A stretch of 64,000 bases of DNA from Pseudomonas sp. SCB32 (GCF_009189165.1 NZ_CP045118.1:1178001-1242000), one strand, 5' to 3'; counted from the first letter of the stretch, positions 1 through 11,455 are shown. The notes: generated by a model from the letters alone, not told the origin. Translations and numbers: made by a program.

Positions 1-1212
1 ACCGGTTTTGCCTACAGCAATGCGATCACCCATGAGGCGCTGATCCAGGCCGCCCGCGCTGCGCGCTCGATTTCCCGTGCTGGCCAGAATGGCAAGGTGC
101 AGGCGTTCAGTGCCGTGGTGCCGCAACGCCTGTACTCCGGTGAGAATCCGCTGGACGTCCTCAGCCGCGCAGAGAAAGTGGAACTGCTGCAGAAGATCGA
201 CGTGGCGACCCGTGGCCTCGATCCGCGTATCCAGCAGGTTACCGTGAGCCTCGCCGGTGTCTGGGACCAGGTGCTGGTTGCCGCAACGGACGGCTCGCTG
301 GCAGCGGACATCCGCCCGCTGGTGCGCTTCAACGTCAGCGTCATCGTCGAGCAGAACGGCCGTCGTGAACGTGGCGGCCACGGTGGTGGCGGACGCACTG
401 ACTACCGCTATTTCCTCCAGGAAGACCGTGCCATGAGCTACGCCCGTGAGGCGCTGCGCCAGGCACTGGTGAACCTCGAGGCCGTTCCCGCGCCTGCTGG
501 CAGCCTGCCGGTGGTGATGGGCGCCGGCTGGTCTGGCGTGCTGCTCCACGAGGCGGTGGGCCACGGTCTGGAAGGCGACTTCAACCGCAAGGGCAGCTCA
601 GCCTACAGCGGCCACATGGGCGAGAAGGTCGCTTCCAGCCTGTGCACCATCGTCGACGACGGTACCCTGGCCGGCCGTCGTGGTTCGCTGTCGGTGGACG
701 ACGAAGGCACGCCGACCCACTGCAACGTGCTGATCGAGAACGGCATCCTCAAGGGCTACATGCAGGACAAGCTCAACGCCCGTCTGATGGGCGTGGCGCG
801 TACCGGCAACGGCCGTCGCGAGTCCTACGCGCACCTGCCGATGCCGCGCATGACCAACACCTACATGCTGGCCGGGCAGAGCGAGCCGGAAGAGATCATC
901 GCCAGCGTCGAGCGTGGTATCTACTGCGCCAACCTGGGCGGCGGCCAGGTGGACATCACCAGTGGCAAGTTCGTCTTCGCCACCAGCGAGGCCTACCTGA
1001 TCGAGAACGGCAAGATCACCCGCCCGGTGAAGGGCGCGACCCTGATCGGTAACGGTCCGGAAGTGATGAGCCGGGTGTCCATGGTCGGTAACGACCTGGC
1101 GCTGGACAGCGGCGTTGGCACCTGCGGCAAGGACGGTCAGTCCGTGCCGGTCGGTGTCGGTCAGCCGACCCTGAAGATCGACGCGATCACCGTCGGCGGC
1201 ACGGGCGCCTGA
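1..1212 (+). CDS. tldD: Metalloprotease TldD, 3' part (5' end outside window)
   Basis: C-terminal part of TldD, catalytic subunit of the cytoplasmic TldD/TldE (PmbA) zinc peptidase, known for maturing some modified peptides and degrading the CcdA antitoxin. The frame is open from base 1, so the start lies upstream. The HEAVGH motif (HExxxH metal site) is encoded at 547-564, followed by the Gly-rich C-terminal half typical of the family. Its partner pmbA lies 0.7 kb downstream on the same strand, separated by the opposite-strand yjgA. Family assignment is secure; substrates in this organism cannot be told from sequence. Confidence 0.97.
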   Translation, partial: TGFAYSNAITHEALIQAARAARSISRAGQNGKVQAFSAVVPQRLYSGENPLDVLSRAEKVELLQKIDVATRGLDPRIQQVTVSLAGVWDQVLVAATDGSLAADIRPLVRFNVSVIVEQNGRRERGGHGGGGRTDYRYFLQEDRAMSYAREALRQALVNLEAVPAPAGSLPVVMGAGWSGVLLHEAVGHGLEGDFNRKGSSAYSGHMGEKVASSLCTIVDDGTLAGRRGSLSVDDEGTPTHCNVLIENGILKGYMQDKLNARLMGVARTGNGRRESYAHLPMPRMTNTYMLAGQSEPEEIIASVERGIYCANLGGGQVDITSGKFVFATSEAYLIENGKITRPVKGATLIGNGPEVMSRVSMVGNDLALDSGVGTCGKDGQSVPVGVGQPTLKIDAITVGGTGA

Positions 1213-1252
1213 GGCCGTTGATGGCCAGGCGGGGATGGGACGACGCGGCTGC

Positions 1253-1777
1253 TCAGCGCAGACCGCGTTTGAGCTCGTCCAGTTCGCGAATGTACTTGAA
1301 GATCTTCCGCGCCGCTGCCGGAGGCTTGTTGTGAGCGGCCTCGTGCTGGGCGTGGCGGATCAGCTGCAGCAGGTGCTGGCGGTCGCTTTCCGGGTATTCG
1401 CCGAAGAACGCGGCGAGCGCCGCGTCACCGCCGGTGATCAGGTGGTCGCGCCAGCGCTCCAGGGCGTGGAAGCGTTCGTTGTACTGGCGGGTCGAGGTGT
1501 CTACCTGATCCAGCAGCGCGACGATGGCGTCGATGTCCTGGTCGCGCATCAGCTTGCCGATGAACTGCCGGTGGCGCTTCTTGGCGGCGTTGGCCTTGTG
1601 CTTGGGTGCTTCGTCCAGTGCGCGGCGCAGCGGATCGGTGAGCGGCATGCGGTCCAGCAGGTCCGGCTTGAGCGTCGTCAGGCGCTCGCCGAGGTCCTGC
1701 AGGGCGTGCAGCTCGCGTTTGACTTGCGTCTTGCTCTTCTCTTCGAAGAGCGAGTCGTCATCGTGAATTTCAGCCAT
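1253..1777 (-). CDS. yjgA: Ribosome-associated protein YjgA/DarP (DUF615)
   Basis: Encodes 174 residues, the usual length of the DUF615 family (YjgA, also called DarP), which binds late 50S ribosomal assembly intermediates in E. coli. The N-terminus [16 protein letters not shown] is acidic and the body is rich in Arg, Lys and amphipathic helices. A longer frame runs upstream to 2098, but it overlaps the start of pmbA on the other strand and lacks family similarity, so the ATG at 1775-1777 was chosen. It is convergent with tldD and divergent from pmbA, a placement kept in pseudomonads. Confidence 0.93.
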   Translation of the reverse strand: MAEIHDDDSLFEEKSKTQVKRELHALQDLGERLTTLKPDLLDRMPLTDPLRRALDEAPKHKANAAKKRHRQFIGKLMRDQDIDAIVALLDQVDTSTRQYNERFHALERWRDHLITGGDAALAAFFGEYPESDRQHLLQLIRHAQHEAAHNKPPAAARKIFKYIRELDELKRGLR

Positions 1778-1804
1778 GGCGGGGGTCTCGTTGAAAACGC
1801 CGCC

Positions 1805-1833
1805 ATGATAACGAGTCGAGGGCCGCTTGTCCG
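1805..1833 (-). promoter_or_regulatory. Candidate sigma-70 promoter of yjgA
   Basis: Read on the minus strand, CGGACA (1828-1833) and TATCAT (1805-1810) are separated by 17 bp, about 28 bp before the yjgA start codon. The match is moderate and found by eye only. Confidence 0.4.
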
Positions 1834-1895
1834 GCCCGGTCGGTCGCCGTCGCCCGAGTGCGATGTCGCCGGTACATGAACAGGAGAGGCATGCA

Positions 1896-3245
1896 ATGAG
1901 CGAACACAACCCGGCGGTGGGCCCGGACGTCCTTCCCGAACTGCGTGAGCAGGTCGAGCGGATTATCGCCGAGGCTTCCCGGCAGGGCGCCAGCGCCTGT
2001 GAGGTGGCGGTTTCGGTGGAGCAGGGATTGTCCACCTCGGTGCGCCAGGGCGAGGTGGAGACCGTCGAGTTCAACCGCGACCAGGGGTTCGGCATCACCC
2101 TTTATGTCGGCCAGCGCAAAGGCTCGGCCAGTACCTCGGCCACCGGTTCCGATGCGATTCGCGAAACTGTGGCGGCAGCTCTGGCCATTGCCAAGCATGC
2201 TTCCGAGGATGATTGCGCCGGTCTTGCCGACCCCGCGCTGATGGCCCGCGACCTGCCGGACCTGGATCTGTACCACGCCTGGTCGATCACCCCGGATCAG
2301 GCGGTGGAGCGCGCGCTGGCCTGCGAAGCGGCAGCCTTCGCCGCAGACGCACGGGTAACCAAGGCCGATGGCACGACGGTGAACACCCACCAGGGTTGCC
2401 GCGTCTACGGCAACAGCCACGGCTTCGTCGGCGCCTACGCGAGTACCCGGCACAGCCTGAGCTGCGTGATGATCGCCGAAGGTCAGGGCCAGATGCAGCG
2501 GGACTACTGGTATGACGTCAATCGCCGTGGCGAGCTGCTGGCCAGCTCTGAGTCGATCGGCCGTCGCGCCGCTGAGCGTGCCGCCAGTCGACTGGGCGCG
2601 CGGCCGGTGGATACCGCCGAGGTTCCGGTGCTGTTCGCGCCAGAGGTGGCGGTAGGTCTGTTCGGCCACTTCCTGTCGGCAATTTCCGGCGGCAGCCTGT
2701 ACCGCAAGTCGTCGTTCCTCGAAGGCACGCTGGGGCAGCGTCTGTTCCCCGAGTGGCTGACCCTGGATGAGCGTCCGCTGCTGGCTGGCGCGCTGGGCAG
2801 TGCATCCTTCGATAACGATGGACTGGCGACCTATGGCAAGCCCTTCGTCGAAGGTGGCGACCTGGTCTCCTACATCCTCGGCACCTATTCCGGCCGCAAG
2901 CTGGGCATGCCAAGCACCGCGAACGCCGGTGGCGTGCACAATCTGTTCGTCAGCCATGGCGACGAGGACCAGGCGGCGCTGATCCGACGCATGGGCCGGG
3001 GCCTGCTGGTGACCGAGCTGATGGGGCAGGGGGTGAACCTGGTGACGGGCGATTACTCCCGCGGCGCGGGCGGCTACTGGGTCGAGAACGGCGAGATCCA
3101 GTTCCCGGTGCAGGAAGTCACCATTGCTGCGAATCTGCGAGATCTGTTCCGCAACATCGTGGCCATTGGCAATGACGTTGAGTACCGCGGCAACCTGCAC
3201 ACCGGCTCTGTGCTGGTGGAGCGCATGACGGTCGCCGGCAACTGA
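1896..3245 (+). CDS. pmbA: Metalloprotease subunit PmbA/TldE
   Basis: 449-residue TldE/PmbA, the non-catalytic-motif partner of TldD; the heterodimer acts on unfolded peptides in the cytoplasm. The same fold as TldD is recognisable, but there is no HExxxH motif. The start ATG at 1896 is preceded by AGGAG with 8-nt spacing; the open frame extends further upstream without a ribosome site or family match. The gene ends just before a strong bidirectional terminator shared with ptsO. In P. aeruginosa, as I recall, a fagA-fumC-sodA block follows pmbA; here ptsO follows directly. Confidence 0.96.
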   Translation: MSEHNPAVGPDVLPELREQVERIIAEASRQGASACEVAVSVEQGLSTSVRQGEVETVEFNRDQGFGITLYVGQRKGSASTSATGSDAIRETVAAALAIAKHASEDDCAGLADPALMARDLPDLDLYHAWSITPDQAVERALACEAAAFAADARVTKADGTTVNTHQGCRVYGNSHGFVGAYASTRHSLSCVMIAEGQGQMQRDYWYDVNRRGELLASSESIGRRAAERAASRLGARPVDTAEVPVLFAPEVAVGLFGHFLSAISGGSLYRKSSFLEGTLGQRLFPEWLTLDERPLLAGALGSASFDNDGLATYGKPFVEGGDLVSYILGTYSGRKLGMPSTANAGGVHNLFVSHGDEDQAALIRRMGRGLLVTELMGQGVNLVTGDYSRGAGGYWVENGEIQFPVQEVTIAANLRDLFRNIVAIGNDVEYRGNLHTGSVLVERMTVAGN

Positions 3246-3260
3246 TTGCCTTACCCATGA

Positions 3261-3288
3261 AAAAGCCCGCCATCTGGCGGGCTTTTTT
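3261..3288. terminator. Bidirectional terminator between pmbA and ptsO
   Basis: Perfect 8-bp stem AGCCCGCC/GGCGGGCT (3264-3283) with an ATCT loop, A-run on the left and T-run on the right. It can end both convergent transcripts. Confidence 0.9.
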
Positions 3289-3305
3289 TATTCAGCGGGA
3301 ATCGC

Positions 3306-3578
3306 TCACTCGCCTTCGTCGAAGTAGTTGTTGATCAATTCGACCAGCGCGTTCAGTGCATCGTCTTCCTGCTCGCCTTCTGCGGCAATGTGCAGGTTGG
3401 TGCCCTTGCCGGCAGCCAGCATCATCACGGCCATGATGCTCTTGCCGTCGACGGTGCTTTCCGGGTTGCGCCCTACGCGAACCTGGCAGGGGTAACGTCC
3501 CGCCACGCCGACGAATTTGGCTGCCGCGCGGGCGTGCAGACCAAGCTTGTTGATGATGGTGATTTCGAGGGCGGGCAT
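3306..3578 (-). CDS. ptsO: Nitrogen-PTS phosphocarrier NPr (HPr-like)
   Basis: 90-residue HPr-family protein that passes phosphate from EI-Ntr (PtsP) to PtsN in the nitrogen-related phosphotransferase system. The active His15 lies in GLHARAA, and the second signature GKSIMAVMML surrounds residues 45-54. The ATG at 3576-3578 gives the family length; the frame continues upstream into rapZ sequence without similarity. It is the last gene of the minus-strand cluster rpoN-hpf-ptsN-rapZ-ptsO, 32 bp after rapZ. No sugar permease is nearby, in line with a regulatory rather than transport role. Confidence 0.96.
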   Translation of the reverse strand: MPALEITIINKLGLHARAAAKFVGVAGRYPCQVRVGRNPESTVDGKSIMAVMMLAAGKGTNLHIAAEGEQEDDALNALVELINNYFDEGE

Positions 3579-3610
3579 CGCGAGGGGCTGTCCTTTGTTG
3601 TGTGTTGCTA

Positions 3611-4468
3611 CTAGCTCAGGTCGCGGTGGCGAATCTGCACGTTGGTGAGGGTTTCCTTGAGGGCCTTGCCAATGCGCTCGGCCAGGTAGGTCGAGCGGTG
3701 CTGGCCGCCGGTACAACCAATGGCGACGGTGACATAGGCCCGGTTGCTCGCGGCGAAGCGCGGCAGCCATTTGTTCAGGTAGCCGAGGATATCCTGGTAC
3801 ATCTCCTCGACATCGGGTTGTGCCGCCAGGTACTCCTGGACATCCGCATCGAGCCCGGTGTGCTCGCGCAGCTCGGGCTTCCAGTACGGATTGGGCAGGC
3901 AGCGCACATCGAACACCAGATCGGCGTCCACTGGCATGCCGCGCTTGAAGCCGAAGGATTCGACCAGGAAAGCGGTGCCCAGTTCGGGCTTGTTGAGCAG
4001 GCGCAGCTTGAGTACGTCGCGCAGCTGATAGAGGTTCAGGTGCGTGGTGTTGAGCTTGAGGTCGGCCAGGTCGGCGATCGGCGCCAGCAGAACGGCTTCG
4101 TCAGCGATGGCTTCGGCCAGCGAGCGACTGTCGCTGGTCAGCGGGTGCCGGCGGCGCGTCTCGGAGAAGCGCTTGAGCAGGGTTTCATCATCGGCGTCGA
4201 GGTACAGCACATCGCACTGGATGTGCTTGTCGCGGGCCTCCTGCAGCAGTTCGGGGAAGCGCTGCAACTGGCTGGGCAGGTTGCGGGCGTCGATGGAGAC
4301 GGCCACCTGCGGGTGCAGCAGCTCGGTGTGCAGCAACGCTCGCTGTGCCAGGTCTGGGAGCAGGCTGGCGGGCAGGTTGTCGATGCAGTAGAAACCGTTG
4401 TCCTCGAGCACGTTGAGCGCAGTGCTCTTACCCGAGCCGGACCGTCCGCTGATGATGATCAGGCGCAT
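3611..4468 (-). CDS. rapZ: RNase adapter / nucleotide-binding protein RapZ (YvcJ)
   Basis: 285-residue RapZ. The N-terminal P-loop GRSGSGKST (residues 8-16) binds nucleotide; the C-terminal domain carries the conserved GCTGGQHRS stretch. In E. coli RapZ presents the sRNA GlmZ to RNase E and so adjusts GlmS for cell-wall precursor supply; whether a GlmZ-like sRNA exists in Pseudomonas is not shown here. Its stop is 32 bp from the ptsO start and its start lies 2 bp from the ptsN stop, so the genes are surely co-transcribed. Confidence 0.96.
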   Translation of the reverse strand: MRLIIISGRSGSGKSTALNVLEDNGFYCIDNLPASLLPDLAQRALLHTELLHPQVAVSIDARNLPSQLQRFPELLQEARDKHIQCDVLYLDADDETLLKRFSETRRRHPLTSDSRSLAEAIADEAVLLAPIADLADLKLNTTHLNLYQLRDVLKLRLLNKPELGTAFLVESFGFKRGMPVDADLVFDVRCLPNPYWKPELREHTGLDADVQEYLAAQPDVEEMYQDILGYLNKWLPRFAASNRAYVTVAIGCTGGQHRSTYLAERIGKALKETLTNVQIRHRDLS

Positions 4469-4470
4469 GA

Positions 4471-4935
4471 TCAGTGGCCGTTCTGGAAGTCCACGACGAT
4501 CCGGTACAGCTCCTCGCCGTTGGCGGCGTGGCGCAGGCGGTCACGGACGTCGGAACGGTCGAGCATGGAGGCAATCTGCCGGAGCAGCTCCAGGTGCTCT
4601 TCGGTGGCGGCCTCGGGCACCAGCAGGACGAAGACGAGATCGACCGGTGCGCCGTCGAGGGCGTCGAAGTCGACCGGGGCGTCCAGGTGCAGGATGGCGC
4701 TGATGGGGGACTGGCAGCCGGGAAGGCGGCAGTGCGGAATGGCGATGCCATTGCCGAATCCAGTGGAGCCCAGGCGTTCACGGGCCACCAGATTTTCAAA
4801 GATGTCTTGCGCATCGAAACCTGGCAGCTCGCGAGCTACCAGGTTTGCGATTTGTTCAAGGACGCGTTTTTTGCTGCCGCCCGGCACGTTCACCAGGGAA
4901 CGGCCGGGGGTCAGGATTTGCTCGAGTCGAATCAT
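4471..4935 (-). CDS. ptsN: Nitrogen regulatory PTS EIIA component PtsN
   Basis: 154-residue EIIA-Ntr. The phosphorylated histidine is His68 in AIPHCR. Together with PtsP and PtsO it forms the PTS-Ntr phosphorelay that tunes potassium transport, carbon/nitrogen balance and polymer storage in proteobacteria. There is no EIIB or EIIC domain. It sits between hpf (9 bp upstream) and rapZ (2 bp downstream), the standard arrangement behind rpoN. Confidence 0.97.
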   Translation of the reverse strand: MIRLEQILTPGRSLVNVPGGSKKRVLEQIANLVARELPGFDAQDIFENLVARERLGSTGFGNGIAIPHCRLPGCQSPISAILHLDAPVDFDALDGAPVDLVFVLLVPEAATEEHLELLRQIASMLDRSDVRDRLRHAANGEELYRIVVDFQNGH

Positions 4936-4944
4936 AGGGAGGGG

Positions 4945-5253
4945 TTAACGAACACCAACACCCTGCTGGCGTTCGAGGTATTTTTCCTTGTGCTTGATCA
5001 GTTGGCGGTCGAGCTTGTCGGTGAGCAGGTCGATGGCCGCGTACATGTCCTCATGTTCGGCACAGGCCACCACTTCGCCACCTGCGATATGCAGGGTGGC
5101 TTCGATTTTCTGCTTTAGCTTTTCGACCTCCATGATGACCTGAACATTGGTGATCTTGTCGAAGTGGCGCTCCAGTCGGCCGAGTTTTTCGCCGACATAG
5201 TCGCGCAGGGCGTCGGTCACATCCAGTTGATGTCCACTGATGTTGACTTGCAT
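4945..5253 (-). CDS. hpf: Ribosome hibernation promoting factor, short form
   Basis: 102-residue HPF/RaiA-family protein that binds the 30S decoding site and promotes inactive ribosome dimers in stationary phase. The N-terminus MQVNISGHQLDVTD and the basic helices match the short (gamma-proteobacterial) HPF; the dimerisation tail of the long form is absent. A good AAGGAG ribosome site precedes the ATG. It lies 78 bp after rpoN, with a small hairpin in the gap. Confidence 0.95.
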   Translation of the reverse strand: MQVNISGHQLDVTDALRDYVGEKLGRLERHFDKITNVQVIMEVEKLKQKIEATLHIAGGEVVACAEHEDMYAAIDLLTDKLDRQLIKHKEKYLERQQGVGVR

Positions 5254-5284
5254 ACCGCTTTCTCCTTATTGCCCGTGTGTAAGT

Positions 5285-5304
5285 GGCAGGTTAGATGGCC
5301 TGCC
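5285..5304. other. Small hairpin in the rpoN-hpf gap
   Basis: GGCAGG and CCTGCC form a perfect 6-bp stem with an 8-nt loop. There is no T-run on the minus strand, so it is not an ordinary terminator; it could be a processing or stability element of the rpoN-hpf mRNA. Confidence 0.35.
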
Positions 5305-5331
5305 GCCGGAACACTTTGGCGTGGATCAACG

Positions 5332-6834
<1,503 letters not shown>

Positions 6835-6916
6835 GGCTGGAACTAGGCACCTTGTTCGCTGGCGCAGCAAGCGCCATATCCACGACTACGGACGCCTAGG
6901 CGCCGCGAGGAAGCAA

Positions 6917-6922
6917 ATTATA
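6917..6922 (-). promoter_or_regulatory. Candidate -10 element of rpoN promoter
   Basis: The minus strand reads TATAAT here, 82 bp before the rpoN start, in an otherwise GC-rich gap between lptB and rpoN. No good -35 box is seen at 16-18 bp, so this rests on the -10 match alone. Confidence 0.4.
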
Positions 6923-7075
6923 TGCCTGAGTCTGGACGCTTTGCCTAGGGGCTGTCGACCTTTCGTTACAACCTGATTATCGGGCAAGTGCGAGGCAGCG
7001 GGACGCGCGGCGCGGAATGAGGGTCCGGACCGTCAGGGAAGGAGGTGGGGCGCCGCCGGGAGGGCGGCTTCCGGG

Positions 7076-7801
7076 TCAGAGGCGGAACTCGTGACCCAGA
7101 TAGACTTCCTTCACCAGATCGTTGGCGAGGATGGTCTCGGCGCTACCTTCGGCGATCAGCTGGCCATCGTTGACGATGTAGGCGGTTTCGCAGATATCCA
7201 GCGTCTCGCGGACGTTGTGGTCGGTGATCAATACACCGATACCCTTGGCCTTGAGGTGATGGATGATCTGTTTGATGTCGCCCACGGAAATCGGGTCGAC
7301 GCCAGCGAAGGGTTCATCCAGGAGGATGAACTTCGGGGAGCTGGCCAGTGCGCGGGCGATTTCCACGCGGCGTCGCTCACCACCGGACAGGCTCATGCCG
7401 AGGTTGTCGCGGATGTGGTGGATGTGGAACTCCTCGAGCAGGCTTTCCAGGGCTTCCTGGCGGCCGCTGCGATCCAGGTCGCTGCGGGTTTCGAGGATGG
7501 CGCTGATGTTGTCGGCCACCGACAGCTTGCGGAAGATCGAGGCCTCCTGTGGCAGGTAGCCGATTCCGGCGCGCGCACGGCCATGCATGGGCAGGTGCGT
7601 GACGTCCTGGTTGTCGATGCGTACCACGCCCTGGTCGGCGCGGACCAGGCCGACGATCATGTAGAAGCAGGTGGTCTTGCCCGCTCCGTTGGGGCCGAGC
7701 AGGCCGACGATCTGTCCGCTGTCGATGCTCATGCTGACGTCGCGGACCACTTGCCGGCTCTTGTAGCTCTTGGCGAGGTGCTGGGCGGTGAGCGTAGCCA
7801 T
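7076..7801 (-). CDS. lptB: LPS export ABC transporter ATP-binding protein LptB
   Basis: 241-residue ATPase of the LptB2FG complex that pulls lipopolysaccharide out of the inner membrane and pushes it across the Lpt bridge. Walker A is GPNGAGKTT (about residues 35-43), the signature is LSGGERRR, and Walker B leads into [11 protein letters not shown]. The start codon overlaps the lptA stop by one base (TAATG), giving translational coupling. The permease genes lptF/lptG are not in this window, as is normal. Confidence 0.97.
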   Translation of the reverse strand: MATLTAQHLAKSYKSRQVVRDVSMSIDSGQIVGLLGPNGAGKTTCFYMIVGLVRADQGVVRIDNQDVTHLPMHGRARAGIGYLPQEASIFRKLSVADNISAILETRSDLDRSGRQEALESLLEEFHIHHIRDNLGMSLSGGERRRVEIARALASSPKFILLDEPFAGVDPISVGDIKQIIHHLKAKGIGVLITDHNVRETLDICETAYIVNDGQLIAEGSAETILANDLVKEVYLGHEFRL

Positions 7802-8337
7802 TACTGCGCTTGATCCTGCTTTTTCTTGGGCTGGATGACCATGTCGATACGCGGGCGCGGTGTGGTCACCTGGGCGCCAGTGGCGCGGCCTGCGTTGACG
7901 ATCTGGCGCTGGGTGTCGTAGACGATCTTCTCGCCTTCGAAGGTATTGCCTTCCTGAATGACTTTCGCCTGGTCGATCAGTACGACGCGGTTCTGCGCGA
8001 CGAAGTACTGGATCGTCAGACCGTAGGCCTTGGTGACTTCCTTTTCCGGCGATGGCTTCTGCTCGAAATAGGCAGGCTTGCCCACCGAGGTCACGACCTC
8101 GATATCGCCGTTCTTGTTCTGCTTGAGTGTGACGGTATTGCCGGTCAGCTTCATGCTGCCCTGGGTTACCACCACGTCGCCGCGATAGACGGCCACACCC
8201 TGCTTATCGTCCAGTTCGGCGCTGTCGGCCTGGACGCGGATGGGCTGTTCCCGGTCGGTGGGAAGAGCCCAGGCGGCGTGGCTACCGATGGCGGCAGCGA
8301 GGCTGAAGAGAAGGGGGAGGGTTTTAACGAGCCTCAT
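7801..8337 (-). CDS. lptA: Periplasmic LPS transport protein LptA
   Basis: 178 residues: a signal peptide (hydrophobic core [13 protein letters not shown], likely cleavage near AWA) followed by an OstA-like beta-jellyroll domain that oligomerises into the periplasmic LPS bridge between LptC and LptD. Lys/Gln-rich C-terminus. It overlaps lptC by 14 nt at its start and lptB by 1 nt at its end, so the three genes are translated from one mRNA. Confidence 0.94.
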   Translation of the reverse strand: MRLVKTLPLLFSLAAAIGSHAAWALPTDREQPIRVQADSAELDDKQGVAVYRGDVVVTQGSMKLTGNTVTLKQNKNGDIEVVTSVGKPAYFEQKPSPEKEVTKAYGLTIQYFVAQNRVVLIDQAKVIQEGNTFEGEKIVYDTQRQIVNAGRATGAQVTTPRPRIDMVIQPKKKQDQAQ

Positions 8338-8896
8338 GCTGACCTCTTACGTTGGACAGCAGGAGCATCCGGCTGTCTTTCAGATACGCTTTCATGCCAA
8401 CTGCAGTGGTCACACCGTTGGGGTCGGTGATTTTCACGGGCTGGTCAGTCTGCGCATAGTCCTTGTCCGGGAACACCGTCATTCGCGTCGTGTTGAGCAG
8501 CAGTGAGCGCTGTTGCGCATCGGTGCGCGCTACACGCACGTCGTCGATCAGCTCGACTTGCTTGCCCGCGGGGCCTACTTCGGCGCGAACGCTCTGGACA
8601 TGCCACGGCTGCGGTTCCTGCTCGCGATAGAAGTACAGGTCCGGCGTGGTGACCATGGTCATGTCGGTTGCTTTCATGTGTTCCAGTTTGTCAGCGGTCA
8701 TCTCGTAGGCGAGCGTACCGTCGACGCGGTACTGCACGCTGTGGGGGTTGACCGCGTAGAAATCGATGGCGTCATTGGCCTGCGACTTGAGCTGGCGCTC
8801 GTTGAAGTCCAGGCGGACGTTCCAGTAATAGCCGAGCGCGATCAGCAGGACGGCAATCAGGGCGAGCAGCAGCTTCTGGCGGAGTGTCTTGGGCAT
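8324..8896 (-). CDS. lptC: LPS export protein LptC
   Basis: 190-residue bitopic inner-membrane protein: one N-terminal transmembrane helix (about residues 7-24) and a periplasmic jellyroll domain that takes LPS from LptB2FG to LptA. Position between kdsC and lptA, size and topology all fit; primary sequence of the family is poorly conserved. Confidence 0.93.
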   Translation of the reverse strand: MPKTLRQKLLLALIAVLLIALGYYWNVRLDFNERQLKSQANDAIDFYAVNPHSVQYRVDGTLAYEMTADKLEHMKATDMTMVTTPDLYFYREQEPQPWHVQSVRAEVGPAGKQVELIDDVRVARTDAQQRSLLLNTTRMTVFPDKDYAQTDQPVKITDPNGVTTAVGMKAYLKDSRMLLLSNVRGQHEAR

Positions 8897-8904
8897 GTTC
8901 GGCT

Positions 8905-9429
8905 CTAGAGGTACGCGCTCTGGGCGGCTTCGAGATTGCCCTGGGCACGCAGGATCAGCTCGCAGAATTCGCGAGCTGCACCTTCGCCGCCGCGTGCCTG
9001 GGTGACACCGTCGGCATGTTGGCGGACGAACGGGTCGGCACTGGCCACGGCCATGCCCAGGCCCGCCTTGCGGATGGCTGGCAGATCAGGCAGGTCATCG
9101 CCCAGGTAAGCGACTTCCTCATAGCCTAGACCGAGTTCGGCAAGCAGCTCGTCGAGCGCGACCAGCTTGTCTTCACGGCCCTGGAACAGGTGAGTGATGC
9201 CCAGGTTCTTCGCCCGGCGCTCGACCACCGGGCTGGAGCGGCCGGTGATGATCGCGGTGCGCACGCCGGAGGCCATGAGCATCTTGATGCCGTGGCCGTC
9301 CAGGGTGTTGAAGGTCTTGAACTCGCTGCCGTCGGGCAGGAAATAGAGCTTGCCGTCGGTCAGCACGCCGTCGACGTCGAAAACAGCCAGGCGAACAGCC
9401 TTGGCGCGCTGCAGCAGGTCGGCGCTCAT
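8905..9429 (-). CDS. kdsC: 3-deoxy-manno-octulosonate-8-phosphatase KdsC
   Basis: 174-residue HAD phosphatase that hydrolyses Kdo-8-phosphate to Kdo for the LPS inner core. The catalytic DxDG motif appears as FDVDGVLTDGKLYF (Asp nucleophile about residue 19), and the metal-binding acidic pair is in YLGDDLPDL. No cap domain, as in tetrameric C0-type HADs. It starts directly after kdsD, sharing no gap, and precedes lptC by 8 bp. Confidence 0.96.
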   Translation of the reverse strand: MSADLLQRAKAVRLAVFDVDGVLTDGKLYFLPDGSEFKTFNTLDGHGIKMLMASGVRTAIITGRSSPVVERRAKNLGITHLFQGREDKLVALDELLAELGLGYEEVAYLGDDLPDLPAIRKAGLGMAVASADPFVRQHADGVTQARGGEGAAREFCELILRAQGNLEAAQSAYL

Positions 9430-10404
9430 TCAGATGACTCCGGCACGGGTCAGATCGTGGATATGCAGGACGCCCACCGGGCGGTCTTCCCCATCGACCA
9501 CGACGAGCACGCTGATCTTGTGGTCATCCATGATCTTCAGGGCCTCGGCGGCCAGCATGTCGGGGCGTGCGGTCTTGCCGTGGATGGTCATGACCTGGTC
9601 GATGCTCACCTGGCGTACATCCAGGCCCTTGTCCAGGGTGCGGCGCAGGTCGCCATCGGTGAAGATGCCGGCCAGTGTGCCTGCTTCATTCAGGACGATG
9701 GTCATGCCCAGGCCTTTGCGGGTCATTTCCAGCAGCGCGCCGCTGAGCGAGGTGCCCAGCAGTACCTGGGGCAGCTCCTCGCCGACGTGCATCACGTTCT
9801 CGACCTTGAGCAGCAGGCGGCGGCCCAGTGCACCACCCGGGTGCGAGAAGGCGAAATCTTCAGCGGTAAAGCCGCGGGCTTCCAGCAGGGCGATGGCCAG
9901 AGCGTCGCCGAGCACCAGCGTCACCGTGGTCGACGAGGTGGGGGCAAGGTTCAGCGGGCAGGCTTCCTGCTCGACGCTGGCATCCAGGTTGACGATCGCG
10001 GCCTTGGCCAGCGGCGACTCCGGGTTGCCGGTCATGCTGATCAGGGTGATACCCAGGCGCTTGATCAGGGGCAACAGGGTGACGATTTCAGCGGTCGACC
10101 CCGAGTTGGACAATGCGATGACCACATCGTCACGGGTGATCATGCCCATGTCGCCATGGCTGGCTTCGGCGGGATGCACGAAGAACGCGGGCGTGCCGGT
10201 GCTGGCCAGGGTGGCGGCAATCTTGTTGCCGACATGCCCGGACTTGCCCATGCCGACGACGACCACGCGACCCGTGCAGGCCAGTAGCAGCTCGCAGGCG
10301 TGGGTGAAGTTCGCGCCGATGCGCTCCAGCAGTGAGTCCACGGCGTCGCGCTCAAGACGGATGGTGCGTTGCGCCGAGTGAATGAAATCGTGTTTCTGGC
10401 TCAT
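9430..10404 (-). CDS. kdsD: D-arabinose-5-phosphate isomerase KdsD
   Basis: 324-residue isomerase that converts ribulose-5-phosphate into arabinose-5-phosphate, the first step of Kdo synthesis. An N-terminal SIS domain (motifs GMGKSGHVGNK and SNSGSTAE) is followed by two CBS domains. The frame extends 22 codons upstream, but MSQKHDFIHSA is the family start. First gene of the kdsD-kdsC-lptC-lptA-lptB operon, so Kdo supply and LPS export are made together. It is divergent from mlaF. Confidence 0.96.
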   Translation of the reverse strand: MSQKHDFIHSAQRTIRLERDAVDSLLERIGANFTHACELLLACTGRVVVVGMGKSGHVGNKIAATLASTGTPAFFVHPAEASHGDMGMITRDDVVIALSNSGSTAEIVTLLPLIKRLGITLISMTGNPESPLAKAAIVNLDASVEQEACPLNLAPTSSTTVTLVLGDALAIALLEARGFTAEDFAFSHPGGALGRRLLLKVENVMHVGEELPQVLLGTSLSGALLEMTRKGLGMTIVLNEAGTLAGIFTDGDLRRTLDKGLDVRQVSIDQVMTIHGKTARPDMLAAEALKIMDDHKISVLVVVDGEDRPVGVLHIHDLTRAGVI

Positions 10405-10530
10405 GTTCGAAATGGCGTGGAGCGAAGTGAAGGGCGAGATTATAACGGGAAAGCGCCAAAGGCTCATCACACACGTTCTTAATGTGAGCGTATTTTGCTG
10501 AACATTGCCTTAACGACCCCAGGGCGGGCC

Positions 10531-10560
10531 TTGGGGCGGGGCTTGCCGGAGTGCTATAGT
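10531..10560 (+). promoter_or_regulatory. Candidate promoter of the mla operon
   Basis: TTGGGG (10531-10536) and TATAGT (10555-10560) with an 18-bp spacer, 86 bp before the mlaF start. The -10 is good, the -35 poor. Confidence 0.4.
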
Positions 10561-10645
10561 TCGCGGCCGTTCGGCCTGTCACGCCGCGCCGTGCTCTCGT
10601 TGTGGGGGCGGGCCACAGGGACAGTGCCGTGATGCAAGGAGTTCT

Positions 10646-11455
10646 ATGAGCACGAACGACCAATACGCTGTCGAGTTGAAGGGGCTGACCTTCAAGCGCG
10701 GCCAGCGTGCGATTTTCGATAACGTGGATATCCGCATCCCGCGCGGCAAGGTCACCGGGATCATGGGCCCTTCGGGTTGCGGCAAGACCACCCTGCTGCG
10801 GCTGATCGCCGCCCAGCTACGTCCGTCCAAGGGCGAGGTGTGGGTCAACGGGCAGAATCTCCCCACCCTGGGACGCAGCGATCTGTTCGATATGCGCAAG
10901 CAGTTCGGCGTGCTGTTCCAGAGCGGCGCGCTGTTCACCGACCTGGATGTTTTCGAGAACGTCGCCTTCCCGCTGCGGGTGCACACCCAGCTTCCTGAAG
11001 AGATGATTCGCGACATCGTCCTGATGAAGTTGCAGGCCGTGGGTCTGCGCGGGGCGGTGGAGTTGATGCCGGATGAGCTGTCCGGTGGCATGAAGCGTCG
11101 CGTGGCGCTGGCGCGGGCGATCGCGCTGGACCCGCAGATCCTCATGTACGACGAGCCTTTCGTGGGGCAGGACCCGATCGCCATGGGCGTTCTGGTCCGA
11201 CTGATCCGTCTGCTCAACGATGCCCTGGGCATCACCAGCATCGTGGTCTCGCACGACCTGGCGGAAACCGCCAGCATCGCCGACTACATCTATATCGTCG
11301 GTGATGGTCGTGTGCTCGGGCACGGTACGCCGGATCAGCTGCAGCAGCTCGACGATGCGCGCGTGCGCCAGTTCATGAAGGGCATCCCCGACGGTCCCGT
11401 GCCGTTCCATTATCCTGCCCGCGATTATCGCGTCGATCTGCTGGGAGAACGCTGA
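10646..11455 (+). CDS. mlaF: Phospholipid transport ATP-binding protein MlaF (Ttg2A)
   Basis: 269-residue ATPase of the MlaFEDB complex that moves phospholipids between inner membrane and MlaC to keep outer-membrane asymmetry. Walker [10 protein letters not shown] (about residues 40-48), signature LSGGMKRR and Walker [11 protein letters not shown] are all intact. First gene of mlaFEDCB; it overlaps mlaE by one base. Historically named ttg2A in pseudomonads for its link to solvent tolerance. Confidence 0.97.
   Translation: MSTNDQYAVELKGLTFKRGQRAIFDNVDIRIPRGKVTGIMGPSGCGKTTLLRLIAAQLRPSKGEVWVNGQNLPTLGRSDLFDMRKQFGVLFQSGALFTDLDVFENVAFPLRVHTQLPEEMIRDIVLMKLQAVGLRGAVELMPDELSGGMKRRVALARAIALDPQILMYDEPFVGQDPIAMGVLVRLIRLLNDALGITSIVVSHDLAETASIADYIYIVGDGRVLGHGTPDQLQQLDDARVRQFMKGIPDGPVPFHYPARDYRVDLLGER

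Noticed and set aside
7052..7068. GCCGCC/GGCGGC hairpin after lptB as a terminator
   Set aside because: No T-run on the minus strand, and lptB-rpoN read-through cannot be excluded.
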